Assembly (NCBI RefSeq): GCF_000282895.1
Contig: NZ_ALBQ01000003.1
Coordinates: 1 to 64,000, forward strand
Direction of reading: 5' to 3'
DNA length: 64,000 nt
Source: Sphingomonas sp. ATCC 31555
GTDB taxonomy: Bacteria; Pseudomonadota; Alphaproteobacteria; Sphingomonadales; Sphingomonadaceae
Position numbers and translations under genes: made by a program. Each line of letters opens with the position of its first letter. Positions within the stretch are counted from its first letter, which is position 1. A model generated the notes under the pieces. It ran no database searches, had not been told where the DNA came from, and was given only the letters and a program-made list of their open reading frames with translations. Shown piece after piece: positions 9,705-19,000 of the stretch.

Positions 9705-10172
9705 ATGATCAAGGACCGGCAAGCCGAACTGGCCCGAAAAAACCTCGACAGGAAGCTCGCCTTTCTGCGGGAACAAAGCCTCCCGCGTCCGCGCGGTGGC
9801 TGGGTGCGCGCTATTCGCGATTCACTGGGCATGACCTCGCGCCAGCTCGCCAAGCGCATGGGCGTGGTGCAGTCGCGTATCGTCGCACTGGAAAAGGCCG
9901 AGGCGACCGATGCCACCACCCTCAAATCCCTGCGTGAGGCTGCCGAGGCGCTAAACTGCCAGCTTGTTTACGCGCTGGTGCCCAAGGCACCGCTCGACGA
10001 GATCGTGCGCGATCGCGCGGCAGCCAAAGCTCTCGATCAGTTCGGCCCCGTTGCACAGGGCATGATGCTGGAGAACCAGTCTCTAACTACTGGACAGATG
10101 CATGAGGAACTTGAGCGCCTGACTGCCGAGATCCTGAATGAGCCGCTGCGCTACCTTTGGGAGGATGAATGA
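9705..10172 (+). CDS. XRE-family regulator, mobile mystery protein A type
   Basis: A 155-residue protein with a helix-turn-helix near residues 40-70 (IRDSLGMTSRQLAKRMGV, then QSRIVALEKAE). The following LKSLREAAEALNCQLVYALVP segment is typical of the family named mobile mystery protein A, which occurs next to a Fic protein on mobile elements. The start has a strong GGAGG. Its stop overlaps the next start by ATGA, so the two are translationally coupled. Operator-like repeats upstream suggest it represses its own promoter. The family's biological role is not established; antitoxin-like control of the Fic partner is the usual inference. Confidence 0.85.
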   Translation: MIKDRQAELARKNLDRKLAFLREQSLPRPRGGWVRAIRDSLGMTSRQLAKRMGVVQSRIVALEKAEATDATTLKSLREAAEALNCQLVYALVPKAPLDEIVRDRAAAKALDQFGPVAQGMMLENQSLTTGQMHEELERLTAEILNEPLRYLWEDE

Positions 10173-10762
10173 CCGATCCTCTCTATGCCGGTGAAGACGA
10201 AGCCAATACGCCGCTCGAAGCGGAGGAACGCGAACAGCTTATTCCGACTTACATCACCACCAGGGCTGAACTGAACGAAGCCGAGCAGGTCAACATCACC
10301 CGGGCCAGCCTCTGGCTCAGGCGCGCCCGCAATGTTGACGTGCTCGAAGATGCATTCCTGCGTGATCTGCACAAACGGATGTTTGGTGAAGTCTGGAAGT
10401 GGGCAGGTCAGTATCGCAGGACGCCGCGCAATATCGGCATCGACGCCTACCGCATTCCCATGGCGGTGCGAGAGCTCGTCCAAGATGCGCGGTACTGGGT
10501 AGACAACGGCACCTACCCGCCGGACGAGATTGCGATCCGCTTCTCCCACCGGCTGGTTTCGATACACCCATTCCCCAACGGCAATGGTCGGCACTCCCGC
10601 CTGGTCGCCGACCTGCTCGCGATGGAGCTCGGCCAGCCCCGCTTCACTTGGGGCAGAGCCAACCTGGTCGCTCCGGGTGAAACCAGACGAGCTTATGTCA
10701 CGGCGCTGAGGGCAGCGGATGGTGGCGAGATCGAGCCGCTGCTTGCTTTCGCAAGGTCATAG
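10169..10762 (+). CDS. Fic-domain protein, mobile mystery protein B type
   Basis: A 197-residue Fic protein with the active-site motif HPFPNGNGRHSR near residue 133. The His is the catalytic base and the GNGR loop binds the nucleotide phosphates in Fic enzymes, most of which AMPylate target proteins. The middle region FLRDLHKRMFGEVWKWAGQYR is the standard Fic N-terminal core. I do not see a clear (S/T)xxxE(G/N) inhibitory helix in the protein, so inhibition may come from the partner at 9705. It is coupled to that gene by a 4-bp overlap. The target is unknown. Confidence 0.87.
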   Translation: MTDPLYAGEDEANTPLEAEEREQLIPTYITTRAELNEAEQVNITRASLWLRRARNVDVLEDAFLRDLHKRMFGEVWKWAGQYRRTPRNIGIDAYRIPMAVRELVQDARYWVDNGTYPPDEIAIRFSHRLVSIHPFPNGNGRHSRLVADLLAMELGQPRFTWGRANLVAPGETRRAYVTALRAADGGEIEPLLAFARS

Positions 10763-10847
10763 CCTGGCTCGCGAAATGCCAGAGCCAATTATAGTCGTCG
10801 ATCAGCGCAAGCGCTGCGCCAATCGCAGCGTCGTATTCGCGATCGAG

Positions 10848-10868
10848 GCCGGGCGCTAAGCGCCCGGC
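10848..10868. terminator. Stem-loop at the end of the small reverse gene
   Basis: GCCGGGCGC and GCGCCCGGC form a perfect 9-bp stem around a TAA loop, overlapping the stop codon of the minus-strand gene. There is no clear T run, so it may be a weak terminator or an mRNA-stabilising hairpin. Confidence 0.4.
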
Positions 10869-11083
10869 TGCTCCTTGGTCTCGTCGTCGAGCGGTGTACG
10901 CAGAACGATGCGGCCATTGATCGGCACGACCTCCAGCTGAAGCGAAACGCCCTTCCGGTCGCGGTGAAACCACGCTGCACCGACCTTGGTCCAGAATGCC
11001 TTGTCGCCTCTGTTGGCGACGTGCCAGGCGATGAAGTCCGGGGCCTTTGCTTCGGCTGCCGGTGCGGAATTGTTGCGGGCCAT
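10856..11083 (-). CDS. Small conserved-looking hypothetical protein
   Basis: A 75-residue protein starting at an ATG with AAAGGA 7 nt upstream. It begins MARNNSAPAAEAKAPDF and has aromatic and charged residues spaced as in a compact beta-rich fold (FIAWHVANRGDKAFWTKVGA, then SLQLEVVPINGRIVL). It has no transmembrane segment or metal motif. The same frame stays open upstream to 11293, but the ribosome binding site decides the start. Proteins of this look are common cargo in conjugative elements; I do not recognise a function. Confidence 0.6.
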   Translation of the reverse strand: MARNNSAPAAEAKAPDFIAWHVANRGDKAFWTKVGAAWFHRDRKGVSLQLEVVPINGRIVLRTPLDDETKEQPGA

Positions 11084-11333
11084 GGATTTGTCCTTTCGTA
11101 TCTGATGACTCGTTGCACCAAACCGACAGGCCGCACGGCCAAGGGCAGACGTCATGCCCAACACGGGTGAGCGCCCGCGAACCGGCGCGGGCCGGGCATT
11201 GATGGCTGAACGCGTGCGACCAGGTCCGGTGCTTAGAACGGACGCCCAGATCGAAGGGACTTTGTGCCCGCCGGAGAAACCATAGCACTCCAAGCCACTT
11301 GCGCCCCTGGGCGGCCTCGCTCACAACACTGCC

Positions 11334-12149
11334 ATGGGGGACGAAGGCAGCCTAAGGAAACGCTGGAGCGAAGAGGAGACGGTTCTCGCGCTCTATCTCT
11401 ATTTCCAGCTGCCGTTCGGGAAGCTGCATTCGGGCAATCCAGAAATCCAGCAGCTCGCCGCCGCGCTGGACCGGTCAAGCAGCTCGGTTGCGATGAAGCT
11501 CTGCAATTTCGCCAGCCTCGATCCCAAGATCACCGACAGTGGGCGCAAGGGCCTCGATGGCGCGTCCAAACTCGACCGGGCGACCTATGCCGAATTCGGC
11601 CAGGATTGGACCGGCCTGGTTGCGCGCGCGGAAAGCATGTGGACGGCGCAAGTCGAACATGGCGAACCTGCACCAGCCTCTACCCGGCTCAAGGACAAAG
11701 TCAGCGAGTTCCGGTTCGAACCCTACCAGGGAGCATCAACAACGCAGGCGTTGGTCAACCAGCGCGTCGGCCAGGACTTTTTTCGCCGCGCAGTCCTGGC
11801 CAACTATGAGGACACCTGCTGCATCACCGGCATCGCCGATCCGCGCCTGCTGACTGCCAGCCATATCAAGCCATGGGGCAAGGACATCGAGAACCGGCAC
11901 AACCCTGCCAACGGCCTATTGCTGTCGGCAACGCTGGACCGCGCCTTTGACCGGGGCCTGATCACGGTCGACCAGAGCCGCCGCATCCACGTCTCGCGGC
12001 AGCTGCGCGAAAGCCAGAGCCGCGAGACGCGCGAATTCTTCCAGCAGTTCGAACAAGCCAGCTTGCGCCCGGCTAAACGCTTCGATCCCGACCCGGCCTT
12101 TCTGGACTGGCACAACACGCACTGGTTCGCAGACAGCATCGCCGCCTGA
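11334..12149 (+). CDS. HNH endonuclease-domain protein
   Basis: A 271-residue protein. The C-terminal part has a recognisable HNH_2-type nuclease fold: CCITGIADPRLLTASHIKPW near residues 163-182, then NRHNPANGLLLSATLDRAFDRG, giving the Cys/His/Asn/His pattern of this family. The N-terminal half (WSEEETVLALYLYFQLPFG, then SSSVAMKLCNFASLDP) resembles the DNA-binding region seen in such island-borne HNH proteins. The likely role is a restriction-type or modification-dependent nuclease in defence. No methyltransferase sits immediately beside it; the R-M-like operon starts about 0.8 kb downstream. Start chosen at the ATG in a GC-rich context with weak Shine-Dalgarno. Confidence 0.8.
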   Translation: MGDEGSLRKRWSEEETVLALYLYFQLPFGKLHSGNPEIQQLAAALDRSSSSVAMKLCNFASLDPKITDSGRKGLDGASKLDRATYAEFGQDWTGLVARAESMWTAQVEHGEPAPASTRLKDKVSEFRFEPYQGASTTQALVNQRVGQDFFRRAVLANYEDTCCITGIADPRLLTASHIKPWGKDIENRHNPANGLLLSATLDRAFDRGLITVDQSRRIHVSRQLRESQSRETREFFQQFEQASLRPAKRFDPDPAFLDWHNTHWFADSIAA

Positions 12150-12186
12150 CGTGTCAGGCGGCGCGCCGCAAGCCGCTATCACGACT

Positions 12187-12375
12187 TCATTGCAAAGCCG
12201 ATCCGCCCCCTTCGCAATAGTCAATGAGCTGCTCAAAATCCTCCGCTTCGCCAAACCGCTCGGCGGCATCCCGCACGGACTCGAACGGCAAGCCATCGTC
12301 GCAAGCCAGCATCCGCAGCCAGTCCTCACGGCATTCCGCTCCGCAAGCTCGGTAGTTCAAGATCTGATCGCCCAT
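12187..12375 (-). CDS. Small acidic hypothetical protein
   Basis: A 62-residue protein missed if only long frames are considered. The ATG at 12375 has a strong AAAGGAG 8 nt upstream. The sequence is acidic, with three Cys (two early, CGAEC) and a helical C-terminus (FESVRDAAERFGEAEDFEQL). I do not recognise a family. It lies on the opposite strand between the HNH gene and the helicase operon. Confidence 0.55.
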   Translation of the reverse strand: MGDQILNYRACGAECREDWLRMLACDDGLPFESVRDAAERFGEAEDFEQLIDYCEGGGSALQ

Positions 12376-12910
12376 CGGCCCAACTCCTTTCCGGCAAAAC
12401 CGCATCCGACACGCGGCATGCGGCCTGCCTTCCGGCGAGGATGGAAGGGGGAGGGAAAACCGGAATCGATGCCCTGGCGCGGGCCAGCGGGCACCGCCCG
12501 CCACTCGGGGGTGTCTATTCCGGTTTGGGGAAAGAGAGGGCAAAGCCCTTGGCGTTCCAGCTCAGGGATCGCCCCGCGATCCAGCCAGAATCGGCACCCT
12601 TGCAACGGCGCGAAGCAGCAGGACGCCCTGCGCGCGCGCAAGTGCGCCAGCGGGCGTCCGGCAATGAGAGAGGCAAGAGTGCCAGCGGGTCAGCACAGGA
12701 AACGCCGCACCCTCAGGAGCGCGCAGCGCGGGACAGAGTGCGTCTGCCAAGCTTCCCGCTCAACTTCTCCTGCTCCTGATCGTCACCCGGATGGGCCGAG
12801 ACTACAGGCCCGGTCCGCGACAGCGGATAGAGCAGGTCGCCCGGTAGGGTAGCTCCAATCACGTTGCGCTTCGCCAACCTGTCGCCTAAGCTTTCGATAG
12901 AGGTGATTTA
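12376..12910. other. Non-coding spacer upstream of the defence-like operon
   Basis: About 535 bp with no convincing gene: open frames here have no ribosome binding sites and no family resemblance. The last 60 bp should hold the promoter and ribosome binding site (GAGGTG, 5 nt before the ATG) of the helicase gene. I see no strong inverted repeat. Confidence 0.5.
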
Positions 12911-15900
12911 ATGCCAAAACGAAGCAGTGCCCGAACTGGAAGTGAACTATTCATCGTCGACAACAGTGAAGACGATTGGAAGGCACTGCGTTATCTTAAA
13001 GATTGGTGCGAACTATCCAGCAGCATCGACATTGCGTCGGGTTTCTTTGAAGTCGGTGCGTTGCTTGCGCTCGATGGCGAATGGCAAAAGCTCGACGGCA
13101 TCCGCATCCTCATGGGCGACGAGGTATCTCGGCGAACCAAGCGTGCATTCGAAGCCGCACTATCGTCGGCAACCTCGGTTCTGGATGGCAGCCTGGAATC
13201 AGAAAAGCAGAAGAACCATTTCCTTCGCGGTGTGTCGGCGATCGTCGAAGCGCTGCAAAGCGGCAAAATCAAATGCCGGGTCTATCGCAAGGACAAGTTC
13301 CACGCGAAGGCCTACATTACTCATGCTCGCATGGAGGTTGTGGGATCGAGCGCGCTGGTCGGCTCATCCAATTTCACCTTCCCTGGGCTTACCGAAAACA
13401 TCGAGCTCAACGTCCAGATCACCGGCACCCCGGTTTCGGTCCTGCAAGAATGGTATGAAGAGCATTGGGATGAGGCGGAAGACGTTACGCCCGAGATCCT
13501 GAAGACCTTCGAGCGTCACGTCCGGGCTTATCTCCCGTTCGAAGTCTATACCCGATCCCTGCAACAATATTTCCTCGGGCACGAGGAGACAGCCAGCGAA
13601 TGGGAGAAGGACAGCTCCCGGATCTTCCCTGTACTCGCTCGTTACCAACAAGACGGATACGGAGGTCTGCTCAAACGCGCCGAAAAGTATGGCGGCGCCT
13701 TCCTCTGTGATGGCGTGGGTTTGGGCAAGACCTTCATCGGCTTGATGCTGATCGAACGGTTCGCGGTTCATGAGAAGAAGAACGTCGCCCTTTTCGTCCC
13801 CAAGTCGGCAAAAAAGCCGGTCTGGGAACGCGAACTCCGGAAGCGGCTTCCTGACGTGTTCAAAGGCTACAGCCGTCTCAAGATCTTCAGCCACACTGAC
13901 CTGATGCGAAAGAGCGAGCAGGAAGAGCTCGATCGCGTAGCGGAAGAGGCCGATGTCATCATCATCGACGAAGCCCATCATTTCCGGAACACCGGAACCA
14001 AGGGTGACGAGGGCGAAGGTCGAAAGTCGCGCTACTGGCGGCTGTATGATCTCGCAAAGGGCAAGCAGATGTTTCTGCTTACCGCGACGCCGATCAACAA
14101 CCGCCTGACCGACTTCCAGCACATGGTCGAGCTGTTCACGCAGCATCAGGCGGACCACTTTTCCGGTGGCACCCTCGGAATCCATTCGCTGCCCGGCTAT
14201 ATCCGCCAGCTCGAAAAGAAGATCGAAGCCGAGATCTTCGGTCATCGTCCCGATCAGGAGGAGCTTGAACTCAATACGCCAGACGTTGCTCTCCGGCTGT
14301 CCGCTGATCCGCTGTTTGACGCGCTGGTCGTCCAGCGGAGCCGCAGCTACGTGAAGGAAAGCATGAAGCGCGAGGGCGACGGGGAAGTGATGTTCCCTGA
14401 ACCGCGCAAGCCGACCGTGGCTGAGTATTCCGTGCGGCAAACCTACGGCAAGCTGCTTGATATGGTCGCCGAGGCATTCCACAAGCGTGATCCGCTGTTC
14501 GTCCTCGGCATCTATAACCCCTACGCCTACTACAAGGGTGACAGCGAAAATGTCGCCACCGCGCTGGAACGCGGCCGCCTCAAGCAGGTCGTCGCCCTCA
14601 TCCGGACCAGCTTCCTGAAGCGGTTCGAAAGCTCGGCCGAAGCGTTCAAGCAATCCTGCTGGCGACTGCTGATGAAGATGCTCGCTTGGATGGAGGTCCA
14701 CTGCGAGACTGACCATGAGAAGGCACAACTCAATCGTTGGAAGCGCAAGCACGCCAAACTGCTCGATCATAACCTCGATAGGGGACTGTTCGATGATGAC
14801 GAGGCTGAGGACGACCTCATCCCGCCCGAACTGCTTGAAACCGTCAACAAACTCCCGCGCGACGAATTCAAGGTTGACGAAATCATCGACCATACCCTGG
14901 CCGATCTCGAGCAGGTCGCCGATTTCCTTTATGAGCTGGAGAAGTTCAAACCCAGCCAGGATCTCAAGCTCAAGAAGCTGATCCAAATGCTGACCAAGGA
15001 CCCGGTGCTGTCCAAGCACAAGGTCCTGATCTTCTCGGAATTTGGCGACACCGCTCGCTACGTTGCCGAGCAGTTGAAGGAAGCGGGGATCGAGGGCGTC
15101 GATCAGATCGACAGCGGAACCAAGGGCGATCGCGCCACAATCATCCAGCGGTTCGCTCCCTATTACAATGAAAGCTCCAGCGCAGAGCAGGGCGGAAAAG
15201 AAATCCGCGTCCTGGTCTCGACCGATGTCCTGTCGGAAGGCCTCAACCTTCAGGATGCTACGCGCCTGATCAACTATGATCTGCATTGGAATCCGGTGCG
15301 ACTGATGCAGCGCATTGGCCGTGTCGATCGGCGCATGAACCCGGATATCGAGGCACGGATCGTTGCCGACCACCCGGACCAGAAGGAACTGCGCGGCACC
15401 GTTGCCTATTGGAATTTCCTGCCACCCGACGATCTCGACGAGCTGCTGCGCCTCTACGGCAAAGTCGCGCATAAGACCCTGCGCATCTCCAAGACGCTGG
15501 GGATCGAAGGTCGTCAGCTTCTTCGCGAGGATGACGACTACGAAGACCTGCGCAACTTCAGCGAGCAATACGAAGGCCAGCGCAGCCCGGATGAGGACCT
15601 GCATCTCGAATGGCAGGATCTACTGAAAGCCAATCCGGGGTTGGATGAGACAGTCAGCGCCTATCCCAACGGTATCTTCTCGGGCAAACAGAACCTCAAG
15701 CCCGGCACTCAGCAGGTGTTCTTCTGCTACGCTCGCCCGGCACACGACAAAGCAGCGAGCGAAGCGAGCGGCGAAGACATGTGGACTGCTGAGGCGGGCG
15801 ACGTGCAGTGGTATCTCTACGATGTCGCATCACAGGAAATCCGCGAGGACGCGCCGATGATCGTCGGCGCCATCCGCTCCACGCCAGAAGCTCCGCGTGT

Positions 15901-16036
15901 CACGCAGATGGAGGAGGTCAAACTCTCCGACATCCGCATCGCGGTCGAAAAGCACATTGCGAAGACCTTCCTGCGCAAGGTCCAGGCCCCGCTCGGCGTC
16001 AAGCCGGTGCTGAAGGCCTGGATGGAATTGAATTAG
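12911..16036 (+). CDS. PLD-nuclease/SNF2-type superfamily 2 helicase
   Basis: A 1,041-residue fusion. Residues about 30-180 form a phospholipase D-like nuclease module with FHAKAYI (HxK) near residue 130 and GSSNFTFPGL, the HKD-type signature, followed by TENIELNV. The helicase follows: GVGLGKT (Walker A, near 268), IIDEAHHFRNTG (DEAH, near 353), FLLTATPINN (motif III), then VSTDVLSEGLNLQ and RIGRVDRRMN (motif VI, near 800). Such proteins translocate on DNA and are found in defence islands. The methyltransferase gene starts 26 bp downstream. Together they resemble the nuclease-helicase and methylase halves of a type ISP restriction enzyme encoded as two genes. A 746-aa reverse-strand frame is a shadow. 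Confidence 0.9.
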   Translation: MPKRSSARTGSELFIVDNSEDDWKALRYLKDWCELSSSIDIASGFFEVGALLALDGEWQKLDGIRILMGDEVSRRTKRAFEAALSSATSVLDGSLESEKQKNHFLRGVSAIVEALQSGKIKCRVYRKDKFHAKAYITHARMEVVGSSALVGSSNFTFPGLTENIELNVQITGTPVSVLQEWYEEHWDEAEDVTPEILKTFERHVRAYLPFEVYTRSLQQYFLGHEETASEWEKDSSRIFPVLARYQQDGYGGLLKRAEKYGGAFLCDGVGLGKTFIGLMLIERFAVHEKKNVALFVPKSAKKPVWERELRKRLPDVFKGYSRLKIFSHTDLMRKSEQEELDRVAEEADVIIIDEAHHFRNTGTKGDEGEGRKSRYWRLYDLAKGKQMFLLTATPINNRLTDFQHMVELFTQHQADHFSGGTLGIHSLPGYIRQLEKKIEAEIFGHRPDQEELELNTPDVALRLSADPLFDALVVQRSRSYVKESMKREGDGEVMFPEPRKPTVAEYSVRQTYGKLLDMVAEAFHKRDPLFVLGIYNPYAYYKGDSENVATALERGRLKQVVALIRTSFLKRFESSAEAFKQSCWRLLMKMLAWMEVHCETDHEKAQLNRWKRKHAKLLDHNLDRGLFDDDEAEDDLIPPELLETVNKLPRDEFKVDEIIDHTLADLEQVADFLYELEKFKPSQDLKLKKLIQMLTKDPVLSKHKVLIFSEFGDTARYVAEQLKEAGIEGVDQIDSGTKGDRATIIQRFAPYYNESSSAEQGGKEIRVLVSTDVLSEGLNLQDATRLINYDLHWNPVRLMQRIGRVDRRMNPDIEARIVADHPDQKELRGTVAYWNFLPPDDLDELLRLYGKVAHKTLRISKTLGIEGRQLLREDDDYEDLRNFSEQYEGQRSPDEDLHLEWQDLLKANPGLDETVSAYPNGIFSGKQNLKPGTQQVFFCYARPAHDKAASEASGEDMWTAEAGDVQWYLYDVASQEIREDAPMIVGAIRSTPEAPRVTQMEEVKLSDIRIAVEKHIAKTFLRKVQAPLGVKPVLKAWMELN

Positions 16037-16062
16037 CGCGATCGATTGGGGCCAAAAACACA

Positions 16063-19000
16063 ATGACGGACATCACCGCCGAAGAGCTGGCCAAGGTCAA
16101 CAGCTTCCCGCGCCTGGTCGAACTGCTGCGCGACAAGCTCGAATGGCCGATCCCGGACGATTACGGGTTGGAAGACGTGGTCTTCGAATACGAGCCGCGC
16201 GAACTCGGCCTGAAGGACGAGGATGCGGCCAAGCTGCGCGAAATCCACCAGCTCCGCCCTCTCGTCACCAATCAGCCCTGGGGCATCTTCTTCCTCTCAT
16301 TCGAAGACAAGACCATGTCGGTCACCGTCCTGCGCCGTATCCTGCGCGCGTTGGTGGTGAGCAAGCGCGGTGAGAGCAAGGGTGCCGAACGCGCCGCCTG
16401 GGACAAGAGCGACCTGATCTTCGCCGCCAATTTCGGCAAATCTGGCGAGCGTGAGCTTGCCTTCGTTCATTTCAGCGATGCGGCATCGACCGGCGATTTG
16501 CCGGTGATGAAGGTGCTCGGCTGGAATGCGCGGGATACGGTCTTGCACAATCGCCATGCGGCGGACTTGCTGTCCCAGCGGCTGACCTGGCCCGACGATC
16601 CGGCCGATCAGACTGGTTGGCGCGGCCAGTGGGCTGGCGCGTTCGAAGTGGGCCACCGCGAGGTCATCACCACCTCGCAGGAACTTGCCAAGCGCCTTGC
16701 CGCGCTGGCCGGGGATATTCGCGCCCGTGCCAATCAACTGCTTGCCGCCGAAACCGACAAGGGCCCGATGCGGACCATGCTGGAGGCGTTCCGCAAGAAT
16801 TTGATCCACGATCTGGACGATGACGGCTTTGCCGACATGTTCGCCCAGACCATTTGCTACGGCATGCTGGCGGCGCGGATTTCACGGCCGGTCGGGATCA
16901 TTGCGGACAATCTGGCCGACATGGTGCCCAAGACAAATCCGTTTCTGAAGGAGCTGTTCGCCAATTTCCTCCAGATCGGCGGACGCGACAAGCGAAGTGG
17001 CATGGACTTCGACGAGTTGGGCGTCCGTGACGTCGTGGACATGATCAACAGCGCCAATATGGAAGCGGTGCTGCGGGATTTCGGAGACAAGAACCCCAAG
17101 GAAGACCCGGTCATCCACTTCTACGAGCTGTTCCTGAAGGAGTACGATCCGCAGAAGCGGATGCAGCGCGGCGTCTTCTATACGCCGCGCCCGGTGGTGA
17201 ATTTCATCGTGCGCGGAGTGGACGAAATCCTGCGCACCGAATTTGATCTGCCGCTGGGATTGGCAGATACCAGCACCTGGGCGCAGCTCGCCGCGCGGAA
17301 TGACAAGATCGCCATCCCTGATCATGTCGATCCCGACGCGCCCTTCGTTCAGATACTCGATCCCGCCACCGGCACAGGCACCTTTCTGGTCGAGGTGATC
17401 GACCTGATCCACAAGCGGATGGTCGAAACTTGGAAGGCAGACGGCAAGTCGGCAGCGGACATCAAGGCGGCGTGGAACGCCTATGTGCCTGAGCACCTTC
17501 TGCCGCGCCTGACCGCCTTCGAGCTGATGATGGCACCCTATGCAATCGCGCATATGAAGGTCGGTCTGAAGCTGGTCGAAACTGGCTACAAGTTCGGCTC
17601 CGATGAGCGCGCGCGCATATTCTTGACAAATGCGCTGGAGCCGAGACGAGATATCGATCTTGAAGAAAGAATGCAATCACAGGCTCTTGCTCACGAAGCA
17701 GACCAAGCAAATCAAGCAAAGGACCGTGTTCCCGTTACCATCGTCATCGGCAATCCGCCGTATTCTGTGAAATCTTTTAACATGGGACCGTGGATCACGG
17801 AACTTTGCGAGCCATATAAAGAGCAGGTAAGGAAGGAAGAAAGCCAGATACAGTCACTTTCAAATGATTACATAAAATTCTTGAGATTGGGACAAGTTAC
17901 AATTGATAGATCAAAGATTGGTGTCTTAGGCATGATCACCGGGCACGGATACATGCTCGGCAGCCAGCCTCGTGATATGAGGAGATCTCTCTTCCGCTCG
18001 TTTACTCGTCTGAGAGCAATCAACCTCAATGGCAGTGTGCGCCGCAACGATGTTGCAGGTGTCGATGAACCCGTGTTCGAAATTATGACTGGCGTCGGGA
18101 TTGGTCTGTATTCCGCCGCTCCAAACAAGATTGAAGGGCAAGCGACTTACGAGAGCTGGGAGGGAACCTTTGAAGCAAAGATGGACCGATTGCTCACGAG
18201 CAAGGTAAGTCCGGTTGATTGCGATCCTGTCAGACCGTCGCCACCAAACTTTCTCTTTTGGAGAGAAGGCGAACTCGTGCAAGAGTTCAATGAATTCCTC
18301 GATTTGCCCACACTGTTTGGAACAGGTGACCGGTCGGCTGACAAGGAAATTTATTGGTCGACAGGTTTCGCCTCGCAACAAGATGAGTTTGCGATTTCCT
18401 TCGAAGTAGGATCGTTTGATCAAAGAATGAGCGACTTAGCAAAGTCTACCTCTCGCAAAGAGATATCCGAGAAATATCGAATGTGCTCAACAAATCAATG
18501 GAATTATGAAAATGCTAAAGCATTTGCAATTTCGGGAAATTGGAAGAATGACATAACAAATGTTGCCTATCGTCCATTTGATTTTCGATCAGCCATTTTG
18601 GATTCTCGAGTTCTGACGATTCTGAAAGATGCGGTTCAGAGAAATCTCGATATTGAAAATGTTGCTCTCCTTACATCAAGGATTTGTAATGATCAGATTT
18701 ACGCGCATTCATTTGTCTCTGAAATGCGTACAGATAAGATATTCCTTTCATCAAAAACTTCTACAAACACCTATGTTCTGCCGCTTTGGCTAGACTCTGA
18801 CGCCGACAGATCGAAGCGGCGACCAAACTTTTGCGACAAGTCAGTTAAGGTGCTCTCCCAGCATGCTGGTCTAACATACAACGATGGCATCCCGCGTGGC
18901 CAACAGGGCAGCTTGGGCAAGGACTTCATCCAGCCCAAGCCCGAACAAATCGGCCTGCTCGACACACCGTGGGATGGGCGCGGCGATCTGGCCAAGACTT

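Noticed and set aside
10763..10855. Protein-like fragment on the minus strand (DREYDAAIGAALALIDDYNW, then LWHFASQA)
   Set aside because: It looks coding, but has no start codon or ribosome binding site, runs into the Fic gene and follows a hairpin; at most a gene remnant.
13364..15604. 746-aa open frame on the strand opposite the helicase gene
   Set aside because: The sense strand encodes an intact helicase with all motifs; the reverse frame has no recognisable domain or ribosome binding site and reflects codon bias.
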